From: an uncultured Clostridia bacterium
Lineage (GTDB): Bacteria > Bacillota > Clostridia > Oscillospirales > Ruminococcaceae
Reading direction: 5' to 3'
Assembly: GCA_945876755.1 (NCBI GenBank)
Contig: CAMCPM010000001.1
Location: 62,001-126,000, forward strand
DNA: 64,000 nt
The notes under the pieces were generated by a model that was given only the letters and a program-made list of their open reading frames with translations, searched no databases and had not been told where the DNA came from. Of this stretch, positions 53,297 through 63,353 are shown piece after piece (within the stretch, counting starts at the first letter, position 1; each line of letters opens with the position of its first letter). A program made the translations under genes and the position numbers.

Positions 53297-54100
53297 TTAC
53301 TGTTTTGAAAGTTCGTAGGCTCTTCTTGTACAGCTTTCGCAGGCATTTGTGACAGTTTCAGTCAACTTGCCGTCATAAAGTTCCTGCAAGCCTGCAAGAG
53401 TCGTTCCTCCGGGACTGGACACCATTTTAATAAGCTCGTCAATGGTGTATCCCGAATCAGTCATCATTTTGGCAGAGCCAACAAGCGACTGTGAAAACAA
53501 CTCTTTAGCAGTATCCTCGCCAATACCCACCGATTCTGCATAGTCCACAAAAGCCTTTGCAAAAAGGTATATGAATGCAGGGCTGCTTCCGTTTATTGCA
53601 ATTATTTCTTTCATTTTATCCTGAGGGACTACCGCAGCCTTGCCGCAGGAAGCAAAGATATTTTTTACAAAATCGAACTCATCATCGCTGACGTTTGCGT
53701 TTCTCGAAAGTGCTGAAGCACCCTCTCCCAGCAAAAGCGGAGTATTGGGCATAACGAGAACTACCTTTACTCCCGAAACAGTTTTCGATTGGATATATTC
53801 CGCGGTAATTCCAGCGCAAATAGAGATGATCACCTTATTTTCGGTAAAGCTTTTGCCGGATGTTTCAAGAACGCTGTCAAGCTGCTGCGGCTTTACTGCA
53901 AGAAAAACATAATCGCATTTTTCAATAAGTTCTTTCTCACTCACACACGTTGTAACGCCAAATGGCTTCAGACGTTCAAGCATTTCACATTTAGGGTCGT
54001 AAGCATACATTGATACCTTATCATTCAAGCTGCTGCCTGCAATACCCTTTATAATGGCAAAACCCATATTTCCTGCGCCTATAAATCCTACTGCTGTCAT
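53297..54100 (-). CDS. proC: Pyrroline-5-carboxylate reductase
   Basis: 267 residues from the ATG at 54100, eight bases from GGAAAGGA. Rossmann motif VGFIGAGNMGFAI at the start, CAGITAEYI and VMPNTPLLLGEGASAL in the middle, and the terminal SPGGTTLAGLQ that closes the active site. It makes L-proline from P5C with NAD(P)H. A sigma-A promoter lies upstream, divergent from hprK. Confidence 0.95.
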   Translation of the reverse strand: MTAVGFIGAGNMGFAIIKGIAGSSLNDKVSMYAYDPKCEMLERLKPFGVTTCVSEKELIEKCDYVFLAVKPQQLDSVLETSGKSFTENKVIISICAGITAEYIQSKTVSGVKVVLVMPNTPLLLGEGASALSRNANVSDDEFDFVKNIFASCGKAAVVPQDKMKEIIAINGSSPAFIYLFAKAFVDYAESVGIGEDTAKELFSQSLVGSAKMMTDSGYTIDELIKMVSSPGGTTLAGLQELYDGKLTETVTNACESCTRRAYELSKQ

Positions 54101-54164
54101 AAGCATCGTCCTTTCCAACAGCAAAATAAATTTCATTTTACAAGTAAATTTTATTCCATTAGAC

Positions 54165-54193
54165 AGTATACAACAATTTGCACAAAATAGCAA
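54165..54193 (-). promoter_or_regulatory. Promoter of proC
   Basis: Minus strand TTGCTA (54188-54193), 17 bp, TATACT (54165-54170). Confidence 0.65.
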
Positions 54194-54254
54194 GTGGTTT
54201 TTATATTTTTTCCCGAAATAATTTTAGCGGTTTTACAAATAAAATGCAATAACA

Positions 54255-54282
54255 CTTGATATTTTTCTGAAATGTTGTATAA
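54255..54282 (+). promoter_or_regulatory. Promoter of the hprK-murB-rapZ-whiA-dnaE operon
   Basis: TTGATA (54255-54260), 16 bp, TATAAT (54277-54282). Confidence 0.75.
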
Positions 54283-54337
54283 TAAATATGATTATGTTTC
54301 TGTACGGAAACAGTAAATTGTAAAGGAATGATTTTGC

Positions 54338-55300
54338 ATGGCTGAGAAAAAATTTAACGTGGCGCTGAAAACCATTATAGAAGAATTTCACCTTGAAACA
54401 ATTTATCTCCCGGAAGATTCGGCAAGGCTTATGGTCAACGAAACCGACCTTAACCGTCCCGGACTTCAGCTTATGGGATTTTATGAATATTTCAATAACG
54501 AACGTATCCAGATCCTCGGAAAAATGGAATTTGCATACCTTGCAACCATTGACGAACAGACCCGTTATGAACGTCTCGATATGCTTTTTGCTCAGCACAT
54601 TCCTGCGCTGATAATCTCCCGCGAGCTTCCCTATTTCCCCGAAATGGTCGAAATTGCACAAAAATATGAAGTACCCCTTCTCAGAAGCAAGGACAGCACC
54701 TCCAGCTTTATGGCTGCACTTATCGCTTTCCTTAACCTGCACCTTGCTCCGAGAATCACACGTCACGGCGTACTTATAGAGGTATACGGCGAGGGTATGC
54801 TTATTCTCGGCGAAAGCGGCGTCGGCAAGAGTGAAACTGCTGTAGAGCTTATCAAACGCGGTCACAGACTTGTTGCAGACGATGCTGTTGAAATAAGACG
54901 CGTTTCCAACATCAGCCTTGTGGGTTCTTCGCCCGAAAATATCAGACACTTCCTTGAAATTCGCGGCATAGGAATTGTAAACGCGCGCCGTCTGTTCGGT
55001 ATGGGTGCAGTAAAGGTAACGGAAAAAATCGACATGATCGTTGAACTTGAACCTTGGGACAGCGAAAAAGTTTACGACAGAATGGGCGTTGACAATGAGT
55101 ATACTTCTATTCTCGGCGTAAAAGTACCATGCACGACAATTCCCGTCAAGCCGGGCAGAAACCTTGCGGTCATTCTTGAAGTTGCCGCAATGAACAACCG
55201 TCAGAAGAAGATGGGTTACAATGCCGCTCAGGAGCTGCTCGACAACCTCGGACTTGACATGGACCGCAAGGAAACCATTAAAAAATGGGATATTTATTGA
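54338..55300 (+). CDS. hprK: HPr kinase/phosphorylase
   Basis: 320 residues. The C-terminal kinase has the P-loop GESGVGKS (158-165), the preceding catalytic His in RHGVLIEVYG, and the HprK signature EIRGIGIVNARRLFG. It phosphorylates Ser46 of HPr, the signal for carbon catabolite repression through CcpA. It heads an operon with cell-wall and division-control genes, the common clostridial arrangement. Confidence 0.96.
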   Translation: MAEKKFNVALKTIIEEFHLETIYLPEDSARLMVNETDLNRPGLQLMGFYEYFNNERIQILGKMEFAYLATIDEQTRYERLDMLFAQHIPALIISRELPYFPEMVEIAQKYEVPLLRSKDSTSSFMAALIAFLNLHLAPRITRHGVLIEVYGEGMLILGESGVGKSETAVELIKRGHRLVADDAVEIRRVSNISLVGSSPENIRHFLEIRGIGIVNARRLFGMGAVKVTEKIDMIVELEPWDSEKVYDRMGVDNEYTSILGVKVPCTTIPVKPGRNLAVILEVAAMNNRQKKMGYNAAQELLDNLGLDMDRKETIKKWDIY

Positions 55301-55315
55301 TTGGAGGAACCTGTT

Positions 55316-56047
55316 TTGCGCATTATTGCCGATACTCACACTCACACGGTAGCCTCTACCCACGCATATTCCACTGTGCTTGAAATGGCGCAGTTCGCAG
55401 AAAAAGCAGGGCTTGAAGCTCTTGCCATCACTGACCACACTCCGGCTTCAACGGACGGTCCTCATGTGTGGCATTTCCATAATCTGCATAAGGCGCTGCC
55501 ACGGGAACTTTGCGGAGTGAAACTTATTTTCGGAGCAGAATCAAGCATTATCGACTATGACGGAAACATTGATTTTCCCGAGGAAGAGTGCCGTTCTCTT
55601 GATTGGATCATTGCTTCAATTCACAGGAATCAGCTTGCAAAGGCTTCACGTGAGGAAATCACAAAGCTTTACCTCGGCGCAGCTGAAAATCCATATATTG
55701 ATGTTATAGGACACTGCGCTACTGTAGGATATGAATTTGATTACGAAAAATGTTTGAAAAAATTCAAGGAATGCGGCAAGCTTGTTGAAATAAATGAAAG
55801 TTCAATTACTTGGAAAAATACTTCGGATAATTACAGGGAAGTTATTCGTATCTGCAAAAAATATGAAATTCCCGTTGTTGTAAATTCCGACGCCCATTTC
55901 TGCACGCTCGTGGGTAAATTCGACAACGCACTTGACCTGCTTGCGGAACAGGATTTCCCCGAAAAGCTCGTGGTAAATGCTGATTGGGACAGGCTTTATT
56001 CTTTCATATCCTCAAAGAGCGGCAATATTTTCGGAGAAAACGCATAA
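55316..56047 (+). CDS. PHP-domain hydrolase (YcdX-like)
   Basis: 243 residues from a TTG at 55316, eight bases from GGAGG, giving MRIIADTHTHT. PHP metal motifs: ADTHTH, AITDHTP, FGAESSI, SIHRNQ, DVIGHCAT and NSDAHFC. YcdX-type enzymes are trinuclear-zinc phosphoesterases of unknown physiological substrate. It is 15 bp after hprK and 29 bp before murB, constant in Ruminococcaceae-like operons. Confidence 0.88.
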   Translation: MRIIADTHTHTVASTHAYSTVLEMAQFAEKAGLEALAITDHTPASTDGPHVWHFHNLHKALPRELCGVKLIFGAESSIIDYDGNIDFPEEECRSLDWIIASIHRNQLAKASREEITKLYLGAAENPYIDVIGHCATVGYEFDYEKCLKKFKECGKLVEINESSITWKNTSDNYREVIRICKKYEIPVVVNSDAHFCTLVGKFDNALDLLAEQDFPEKLVVNADWDRLYSFISSKSGNIFGENA

Positions 56048-56076
56048 ACTATTACAAAAAACAAGGCGGCTGTGTT

Positions 56077-57009
56077 ATGATTGATTTAACGGGGAAAATT
56101 GAACAGATCACCGCAGAAGCGGAGGCGTTGGGCTGCTATGCCGAAAAAGGCGCTGTACTCAAAGATTACACAACATTTAAAATCGGTGGCAGGTGTGACC
56201 TGCTTGTAAAGCTTAACAGTGAAGAAAGCTTTGCAAGACTCATTCCGCTTGCAGAAAATCTTGGTGTTCCCTACTACATTTTCGGCAAGGGCTCAAATCT
56301 TATTGTTGACTCCGACGGCATAAGCGGAGCCGTTTTTGTTTCGGGAACGGATTTTTCCGATATCTCGCTTATGGACGAAACTTCGGTTTTATGCACATCA
56401 GGTACTCCTCTTTCAAAGCTATGCATTTTCGCTCTTGACAACGGTCTGAGTGGTCTTGAATTTGCTTATGGAATTCCGGGAACTCTCGGCGGAGCTGTAT
56501 TTATGAATGCAGGCGCTTACGGCGGCGAAATGAAAGATGTTGTTTCTTCCGTAAGGGTTATGGACAGAAACGGAAAAATTACCGAATATTCTGCGGATAA
56601 GCTTGATTTTTCATATCGCCGCAGCCGCTTTACAGAAAGCGGAGAAATTATTCTTTCCGCTGTTATCAAGCTGAAAAAAGGCGATAAGGCGCAGATAAAG
56701 TCGCAGATGGACGAACTTATGGAAAAGCGCCGCAGCAAGCAGCCTTTGGAATATCCCAGTGCAGGAAGCACCTTTAAACGTCCCGAGGGCAGCTACGCTT
56801 CCCTGCTTATTGAGCAGTGCGGATTAAAGGGTGTTCATGTGGGCGATGCGGAAGTAAGCACCAAGCACAGCGGTTTTGTCATAAATAAGGGCAATGCCGA
56901 TTTCAAACAGCTTATGGAGCTGATAAATATTGTAAAGAAAACAGTTAAGGAAAAAACAGGTTATACGCTCGAATGCGAACCGCTTATCATTACTGATAAA
57001 AAGCTTTGA
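56077..57009 (+). CDS. murB: UDP-N-acetylenolpyruvoylglucosamine reductase
   Basis: 310 residues from the ATG at 56077 (AAGGCGG upstream). FAD-binding motif GKGSNLIVDSDG and GLEFAYGIPGTLGGAVFMNAGAYGGE; the catalytic Ser is in SAGSTFKRP and the Glu near the C-terminus in LECEP. It is the short type IIb MurB of Gram-positives. It completes UDP-MurNAc synthesis for peptidoglycan. Confidence 0.96.
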   Translation: MIDLTGKIEQITAEAEALGCYAEKGAVLKDYTTFKIGGRCDLLVKLNSEESFARLIPLAENLGVPYYIFGKGSNLIVDSDGISGAVFVSGTDFSDISLMDETSVLCTSGTPLSKLCIFALDNGLSGLEFAYGIPGTLGGAVFMNAGAYGGEMKDVVSSVRVMDRNGKITEYSADKLDFSYRRSRFTESGEIILSAVIKLKKGDKAQIKSQMDELMEKRRSKQPLEYPSAGSTFKRPEGSYASLLIEQCGLKGVHVGDAEVSTKHSGFVINKGNADFKQLMELINIVKKTVKEKTGYTLECEPLIITDKKL

Positions 57010-57032
57010 GCGGCGCTGAAAGGAACGATAAT

Positions 57033-57893
57033 ATGAAATTTCTGATTGTAACAGGTTTGTCCGGTTCGGGAAAATCCGGTGCAGTAAACGTTTTGGAAGA
57101 TATTGGTTACTACTGCATTGATAATATTCCTCCACAGCTTATCCCAAAATTTGCGGAAATATGTATCAACAATGGTCAGATGCAAAAGGTTGCGATAGTT
57201 ACCGACATCAGGGGCGGAGAGCTGTTTTTTGAACTTGACGAGGGACTAAACTACCTGAAAAGCAATAACCTTGACACTTCTATACTTTTTTTGGACGCCA
57301 GCGACGAGGTACTTATAAAAAGATACAAAGAAACCCGACGCAAACACCCTCTTGATGAACAGTGCCACGGAAGTCTGCAAAGAGCTATCAACACCGAAAG
57401 AGAGGTTCTTGCTTCAGTCCGTGAACACGCAGATTACTACATAGACACGTCCGAACTTTCAATGAACCAGCTGAAAGAAACGGTTTACTCTCTTTTTCTC
57501 GACAATCCAAACGAGTCGATGGTCGTCAAAGTAATGTCGTTCGGATTCAAATACGGCGTTTCTCGTGAAGCAGACCTGGTCTTTGATGTAAGATGCCTGC
57601 CCAATCCGTTTTATATTCCCGAGCTTAAACATCATACGGGTCTGGAAAGCTGTGTAAGAGATTATGTGCTGAGCTTTGAACAGTCCCAGACCTTGGTGAA
57701 AAAGCTTGAGGATATGCTGGATTTTCTTATTCCGCTGTATATACACGAGGGCAAGAGCCAGCTTGTCATAGCTTTCGGCTGCACAGGCGGCAAGCACAGA
57801 AGCGTTACCTTTGCAGAAACGATTTATAAATATCTTTCGGATAAAAATATGAAGTGCCGCATCTGCCACAGGGATATCAACAAAGACAGGTAA
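57033..57893 (+). CDS. rapZ: RapZ/YvcJ-family nucleotide-binding protein
   Basis: 286 residues from the ATG at 57033. P-loop GLSGSGKS (8-15), DVRCLPNPFYIPEL and the C-terminal FGCTGGKHRSVTFAE. In E. coli RapZ is an adaptor for RNase E on GlmZ; in B. subtilis YvcJ affects competence. Normally rapZ-yvcK-whiA; yvcK is absent between them here (12-bp gap). Confidence 0.93.
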   Translation: MKFLIVTGLSGSGKSGAVNVLEDIGYYCIDNIPPQLIPKFAEICINNGQMQKVAIVTDIRGGELFFELDEGLNYLKSNNLDTSILFLDASDEVLIKRYKETRRKHPLDEQCHGSLQRAINTEREVLASVREHADYYIDTSELSMNQLKETVYSLFLDNPNESMVVKVMSFGFKYGVSREADLVFDVRCLPNPFYIPELKHHTGLESCVRDYVLSFEQSQTLVKKLEDMLDFLIPLYIHEGKSQLVIAFGCTGGKHRSVTFAETIYKYLSDKNMKCRICHRDINKDR

Positions 57894-57905
57894 AGGATTG
57901 ATCGT

Positions 57906-58829
57906 ATGTCTTTTTCACACTCCGTAAAAAAGGAGTTATGTTCCGTTATTACCGACAAGGACAGAAAATACAGCTGTTTGTACGGTATGCTTTTGTTCTG
58001 CAAGAACTTTACTCCCGATTCGATAACATTCCAGACGGAAAATAAGCTTGTGTGCGAACTTTTCTGCCGTCTTGCGGATGACGTTATCGGCGGCAGCGGA
58101 ATTGCCGAGGTTTCGGTGACAGAAAAGAAAAACAATGTTTCGCTTTATTCTATAAGTATTCCCTCAGAATATTTCAGAGAGGAAATTATTTACCGTTACA
58201 GAATTTCCAGCAGCACCCTTATTCACCGCATTCAGGAGGATATTATCGACAACAACAGTGTTTTTGCTTTTATTGCTGGGGCATTTCTCTCCTGCGGAAG
58301 CATTACCGAGCCTATCAAGGAGTATCATCTTGAATTTGTTGTGCCATACTATGACTTGACGCAGGATCTTCTTGATTTGCTGATGAGAGTCGGTATAAAT
58401 GCAAAATATACCGAGCGGAAAAATATGTATGTGATCTACCTGAAAGGCAGTGAGGCTATTGAAGACCTGCTGACGCTTATGGGTGCGACAATGAGCAGCA
58501 TCGACCTGATGAACGTGAAAATTTATAAGGACGTGCGCAACAAGGCAAACCGCATTGCAAACTGCGATTCCGCAAATATCGAACGCACGCTTAAAGCTTC
58601 GGACAAGCAGATCGCGGATATTGAGTATATCGCAAATACTATCGGTCTGGATAGTCTTCCTGCCGACCTAATAAATATTGCGGAGCTGAGAATGGAGTAT
58701 CCCGAAATGTCTCTGCGCGAGCTTGGCGAGGCTCTGGACAAGCCGCTGGGACGTTCCGGTGCAAACCACAGGCTGAAAAGGATCTCCGAGATTGCGGAGG
58801 CTTTGCGCGAGGAACGGAATGAAAAATAA
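57906..58829 (+). CDS. whiA: Sporulation/cell-division regulator WhiA
   Basis: 307 residues: an N-terminal LAGLIDADG-type region without catalytic acids (GAFLSCGSITEP) and a C-terminal helix-turn-helix (LRMEYPEMSLRELGEALDKPLGRSGANHRLKRI). WhiA is a DNA-binding protein important for division and, in actinomycetes, sporulation. It overlaps the dnaE Shine-Dalgarno region only. Confidence 0.95.
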   Translation: MSFSHSVKKELCSVITDKDRKYSCLYGMLLFCKNFTPDSITFQTENKLVCELFCRLADDVIGGSGIAEVSVTEKKNNVSLYSISIPSEYFREEIIYRYRISSSTLIHRIQEDIIDNNSVFAFIAGAFLSCGSITEPIKEYHLEFVVPYYDLTQDLLDLLMRVGINAKYTERKNMYVIYLKGSEAIEDLLTLMGATMSSIDLMNVKIYKDVRNKANRIANCDSANIERTLKASDKQIADIEYIANTIGLDSLPADLINIAELRMEYPEMSLRELGEALDKPLGRSGANHRLKRISEIAEALREERNEK

Positions 58830-58846
58830 TAACGGAGGTGCGCCGT

Positions 58847-61800
58847 ATGGGCTTTGTACATCTTCATCTGCACAGCGAATACAGTCTGCTTGACGGCGCC
58901 TGCCGCTTGAAGCAGCTTGTTGCCCGTGCAAAAGAGCTTGGGCAGGACGCTGTTGCTGTTACCGACCACGGCTGTATGTACGCTGCCGTGGAATTTTACA
59001 ATGAAGCAATTGCACAGGGAATCAAGCCTATCATCGGCTGCGAAGTTTACGTTGCGCCCCGTACCCGTTTTGATAAAATTCACGGACAGGACAACAAGCC
59101 TTATCACCTTGTACTGCTTTGCAAAAACAACGCAGGCTATCAGAACCTTATCAAGCTTGTTTCATATGGTTACACTGAAGGCTTTTACAACAAGCCGAGG
59201 GTGGATATCGAGCTTCTCGAGAAATATCACGAGGGGCTTATTGCTTTGTCGGGCTGTCTGGCAGGAGAAATACCTCGCAAGCTTGTTAACGGCGAGTACG
59301 AAAATGCTAAGGCTATTGCACTGAAATACCGTGAAATTTTCGGCGACGGGAATTATTATATTGAAGTACAGAACCATAATATTCCCGAGGAAATAAGAAT
59401 TCTTCCCCTGCTGTATCGACTTTCAGCCGAAACAGGAATTCCTATTGCTGCAACAAATGACGCACACTATGTTTTAAAACAGGATTCCGACGTTCAGCGA
59501 GTGCTTATCGCAATTCAGACAAACACTCCGCTGAGCGAGCCTAATCCCCTTTCCTTTCCTACGAATGAGTTCTACATGAAGTCAGAAGATGAAATGCGTG
59601 AGCTGTTCGCCAATGTTCCCCAAGCTGTTGAAAATACAGCAAAAATTGCCGAAATGTGCAATGTTACCTTTGAATTCGGCAAAATCAAGCTTCCCAAATT
59701 TACAATTGAAGGCGTTACCGATAATAACGATTACTTCCGCAGACTTTGCTTTGCGGGAATGAAAAAGCGTTACGGAGAAAATCCCGACCCGAAAATTACC
59801 GAGCGTATGGAATATGAGCTTGATGTTATTACCCGTATGGGGTATGTGGACTACTATTTAATTGTATGGGATTTTATTCGCTATGCCCGTGAGCAGAAAA
59901 TCCCCGTGGGACCGGGACGAGGTTCAGGCGCAGGAAGTATTGCCGCTTACTGCATTGGAATAACCTCGGTCGACCCGATGAAATACAATCTGCTGTTCGA
60001 GCGTTTTCTCAATCCGGAGCGTGTTTCCATGCCCGACTTTGATATTGATTTCTGCACTGAGGGCAGGCAGAAAGTTATTGATTATGTTGTAAACAAATAC
60101 GGAACGGACAGAGTTGCTCAGATAATCACTTTCGGTACTATGGCTGCAAAAGGTGCGATACGCGATGTGGGACGGGTAATGGGTCTTCCATATCAGATGG
60201 TCGACAAGGTTTCAAAGCTTATTCCGTTCGGACTTCACGTTACGCTGGACAGTGCGCTTAATGAAATAGGAGATTTAAAAGAGCTTTACCGCAGCGATGA
60301 AAACATCCGCAAGCTTATTGATACTGCACGAAAAATCGAGGGTATGCCAAGGCACGCCTCAACTCATGCGGCAGGCGTGGTTATTTCAGACGCACCTGTA
60401 AGTAATTATGTTCCCGTTCAGAAAAACGGAGACGTTATCGTTACTCAGTATACGATGACGGTACTGGAAAGTCTTGGACTGCTTAAAATGGATTTTCTCG
60501 GACTGCGAAATCTTACGATTATCCGTGACACCGCTGAATTTATAAAAAAAGACGAACCGAATTTTGACATAAACAGTATTCCGCTGGATGATAAGGCTGT
60601 TTTTGAGATGATTTCACAAGGTCAGACAACAGGCGTTTTTCAATTTGAAAGTGCAGGCATGAGGCAGGTTCTTATGCGGCTCAGACCCGAATCAATTGAG
60701 GACTTGATAGCTGTACTCTCACTTTACCGTCCCGGACCTATGGACAGCATACCAAAATATATCGAGTGCAGACACACCCCCGAAAAAGTCACATACAAAC
60801 ACCCGATTTTAAAAGATATTCTTAATGTAACATACGGCTGCATAGTTTATCAGGAACAAGTTATGGAGATCTGCCGTAAAATGGCAGGATATTCCTATGG
60901 AAGAGCAGACCTTGTAAGGCGGGCTATGGCAAAGAAAAAGGCAGATGTAATGCTCAAAGAGCGTAGCGTTTTTATAGAAGGCGCACAAAAAAACGGAGTG
61001 TCTGAGGAAATCGCTAATGAAGTTTTTGACGAAATGGTAAGCTTTGCCTCTTATGCTTTTAATAAATCCCATGCGGCAGCTTATGCGTATATTTCATATC
61101 AGACTGCATATTTAAAATGTCATTATTTTAAGCAATATATGGCAGCCAATATGACAGCATCGCTTGACAACACTGGAAAAATACTTGAATACAGTGCTGA
61201 GTGTTCCAGAAACGGAATAAAGATTTTAAATCCTGATATAAACGAAAGCGGATTTGGGTTTACTCCATCTGTAAAGGGAATACACTTTGCATTGCTTGCT
61301 GTGAAAAATCTTGGATACAATACGATAAGAGACATAATTTCAGAGCGTGAAAAGTTCGGAGACTTTACATCTCTCGAGAATTTCTGTAAACGTATGAACG
61401 GCAAGGATATAAACCAGCGCGCTATTGAAAGTCTTATCAAATGCGGCGCATTCGACGGTTTGGAACTTAACCGCCGTGAAATGATTGAAAATTACGACCG
61501 TATCTTCAGCAGTATTCAGGCTTACTCTTCACGGAATATGGAGGGACAGATAAACTTTTTTGATATGTCAGAAAACGGCGATACTTCATCGGTTTCAATA
61601 ACTCATATGGAGGAATATCCACTTGCTCAAAAGCTCGAAATGGAAAAAGAAGTCATCGGGATATACCTTTCAGGTCACCCATTGGAGAGTTATTCTGTAT
61701 TCCGTCAGCTATGCAGAATGAATACCATTTCTGAACTTTACGATGAAACGCGGTCATTAAAAGACGGCAGTCATATATCCTTGTTTTGTATATTGCAAGG

Positions 61801-62254
61801 CATTAAGCTTTACACTCAAAAAAATGGCTCTCAGATGGCTTTTGTTTCAATTGAAGATATGACAGGCGAAGCTGAGGGTATTGTTTTTGCGGATATTCTT
61901 GCTTCAAACAGGAATGTTATTCAAAAAGGACGGGCAGTTCACATTAATGCCAAGCTTTCCTATAAGGACGAAGAACCAAAGCTTATTATTGAACAGATAG
62001 CCGATGCAGAACAATACTCTGAATGTTTCCAAAATATGAATTTATATATAAAATGCAGTTCACAAGATGCTGAAAATATTCAAAGTATTATGAATATATG
62101 CAAAAAATATGCAGGCAGCAGCAGAGTCATACTATATTTTAATGACCTTAAAAAGAAGCTTACGCCTAAAGATATTTCCGGCGTAAAGATTTGCAGCAAT
62201 CTTGCAGATGAACTTTATTCAATTGTAGGAGCAGAAAATGTTGCATTAAATTAA
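58847..62254 (+). CDS. dnaE: DNA polymerase III alpha subunit (DnaE type)
   Basis: 1135 residues from the ATG at 58847, eight bases from GGAGG. An N-terminal PHP domain (FVHLHLHSEYSLLDG), the palm with GPGRGSGAGSIAAYC and catalytic PDFDIDF, a fingers/beta-binding part (YPLAQKLEMEKEVIGIYLSGHP) and an OB fold near the end. In Firmicutes DnaE extends primers before PolC takes over. It is the last gene before the separate pfkA promoter. Confidence 0.97.
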   Translation: MGFVHLHLHSEYSLLDGACRLKQLVARAKELGQDAVAVTDHGCMYAAVEFYNEAIAQGIKPIIGCEVYVAPRTRFDKIHGQDNKPYHLVLLCKNNAGYQNLIKLVSYGYTEGFYNKPRVDIELLEKYHEGLIALSGCLAGEIPRKLVNGEYENAKAIALKYREIFGDGNYYIEVQNHNIPEEIRILPLLYRLSAETGIPIAATNDAHYVLKQDSDVQRVLIAIQTNTPLSEPNPLSFPTNEFYMKSEDEMRELFANVPQAVENTAKIAEMCNVTFEFGKIKLPKFTIEGVTDNNDYFRRLCFAGMKKRYGENPDPKITERMEYELDVITRMGYVDYYLIVWDFIRYAREQKIPVGPGRGSGAGSIAAYCIGITSVDPMKYNLLFERFLNPERVSMPDFDIDFCTEGRQKVIDYVVNKYGTDRVAQIITFGTMAAKGAIRDVGRVMGLPYQMVDKVSKLIPFGLHVTLDSALNEIGDLKELYRSDENIRKLIDTARKIEGMPRHASTHAAGVVISDAPVSNYVPVQKNGDVIVTQYTMTVLESLGLLKMDFLGLRNLTIIRDTAEFIKKDEPNFDINSIPLDDKAVFEMISQGQTTGVFQFESAGMRQVLMRLRPESIEDLIAVLSLYRPGPMDSIPKYIECRHTPEKVTYKHPILKDILNVTYGCIVYQEQVMEICRKMAGYSYGRADLVRRAMAKKKADVMLKERSVFIEGAQKNGVSEEIANEVFDEMVSFASYAFNKSHAAAYAYISYQTAYLKCHYFKQYMAANMTASLDNTGKILEYSAECSRNGIKILNPDINESGFGFTPSVKGIHFALLAVKNLGYNTIRDIISEREKFGDFTSLENFCKRMNGKDINQRAIESLIKCGAFDGLELNRREMIENYDRIFSSIQAYSSRNMEGQINFFDMSENGDTSSVSITHMEEYPLAQKLEMEKEVIGIYLSGHPLESYSVFRQLCRMNTISELYDETRSLKDGSHISLFCILQGIKLYTQKNGSQMAFVSIEDMTGEAEGIVFADILASNRNVIQKGRAVHINAKLSYKDEEPKLIIEQIADAEQYSECFQNMNLYIKCSSQDAENIQSIMNICKKYAGSSRVILYFNDLKKKLTPKDISGVKICSNLADELYSIVGAENVALN

Positions 62255-62282
62255 CTAAATAGTTAATTGTTGAATTATGCGC

Positions 62283-62311
62283 TTGACAAAGCAGGTATTA
62301 AATAGTATAAT
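62283..62311 (+). promoter_or_regulatory. Consensus sigma-A promoter of pfkA
   Basis: TTGACA (62283-62288), exactly 17 bp, TATAAT (62306-62311): full consensus. Confidence 0.9.
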
Positions 62312-62370
62312 GTTATTTGTTTAATAAGGTTTATTATGAAAGGTATAATAAATTTTTGGAGGAAAAAGGT

Positions 62371-63330
62371 ATGAAGAGAATAGGCGTATTAACAAGCGGA
62401 GGCGACGCTCCAGGAATGAATGCGGCTGTCAGAGCCGTTACAAGAGCTGCTATCGGCAAGGGATACGAAGTTATCGGTATTCAAAGAGGCTATAATGGTC
62501 TGCTTAACGGCGAAACTGTTAAGCTTGGCGCCCGTGATGTTTCCAATATTATTCAGCACGGCGGTACTATGCTTTATACTGCAAGATGCAAGGAATTTAA
62601 AGAGTGGGAATATGTTTTAAAGGCTAAGCAGCGCTGCGATGAGCTTAATCTTGTTGGTATCGTTGTTATAGGCGGTGACGGCTCATTCAGAGGTGCGGCT
62701 GACCTTTCAAAGGCAGGCGTTCCATGTATCGGTCTTCCCGGTACTATTGACAATGATATTTCCTGCACAGAATATACTATCGGTTACGATACCGCTATGA
62801 ACACTGCAATGGAAATGGTCGACAAGATCCGTGATACTGCAATGTCACACGACCGCTGCTCTCTCGTTGAGGTAATGGGCAGAAATGCAGGCTGGATCGC
62901 TCTCAATGTAGGTACAGCAGTTGGTGCTATGGCTATTCTTACACCGGAGGTTCCTTTCAGTCTTGACGATGTTATCGCTAAGATGGAGGCTTCCAAAAAG
63001 GACAAAAAGCAGCACTTTATTATTGTTGTTTCTGAAGGTGTTGGAAATTCAGAAGCTATTGCAAAGGAAATCCAGGAAAGAACCGGAATTGAAGCAAGAG
63101 CTACTATTCTCGGTCACGTTCAGAGAGGCGGAAGCCCTACAGTTCGTGACAGAGTTGTTGCAAGCGAAATGGGTTACTATGCTGTAAACCTTCTTGATCA
63201 GGGTATCGGTAACCGTGTTGTTGCAATGCGTGACAGCAAGATAGTTGATTTTGACATTAAAGAAGCTCTTTCAATGAAGAAGCCCTTTGACGAAAATCTT
63301 TACAATATTGCCAACGAAATTTCTTTCTGA
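62371..63330 (+). CDS. pfkA: ATP-dependent 6-phosphofructokinase
   Basis: 319 residues from the ATG at 62371, preceded by GGAGG. GVLTSGGDAPGMNAAVRA, IVVIGGDGSFRGA and catalytic PGTIDNDI are present; the GGDGS Gly is the one that marks ATP-dependent rather than pyrophosphate-dependent enzymes. EVMGRNAGWIAL and GHVQRGGSPT complete the substrate site. It catalyses the committed step of glycolysis. Confidence 0.97.
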   Translation: MKRIGVLTSGGDAPGMNAAVRAVTRAAIGKGYEVIGIQRGYNGLLNGETVKLGARDVSNIIQHGGTMLYTARCKEFKEWEYVLKAKQRCDELNLVGIVVIGGDGSFRGAADLSKAGVPCIGLPGTIDNDISCTEYTIGYDTAMNTAMEMVDKIRDTAMSHDRCSLVEVMGRNAGWIALNVGTAVGAMAILTPEVPFSLDDVIAKMEASKKDKKQHFIIVVSEGVGNSEAIAKEIQERTGIEARATILGHVQRGGSPTVRDRVVASEMGYYAVNLLDQGIGNRVVAMRDSKIVDFDIKEALSMKKPFDENLYNIANEISF

Positions 63331-63353
63331 CTTTTTGCAATAATATTTTTCAG

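Noticed and set aside
54233-55438. A 401-codon open frame on the minus strand opposite hprK
   Set aside because: It is fully antisense to a clear HPr kinase with its own promoter and ribosome site, and its translation is rich in Phe, His and Cys with no recognisable domain.
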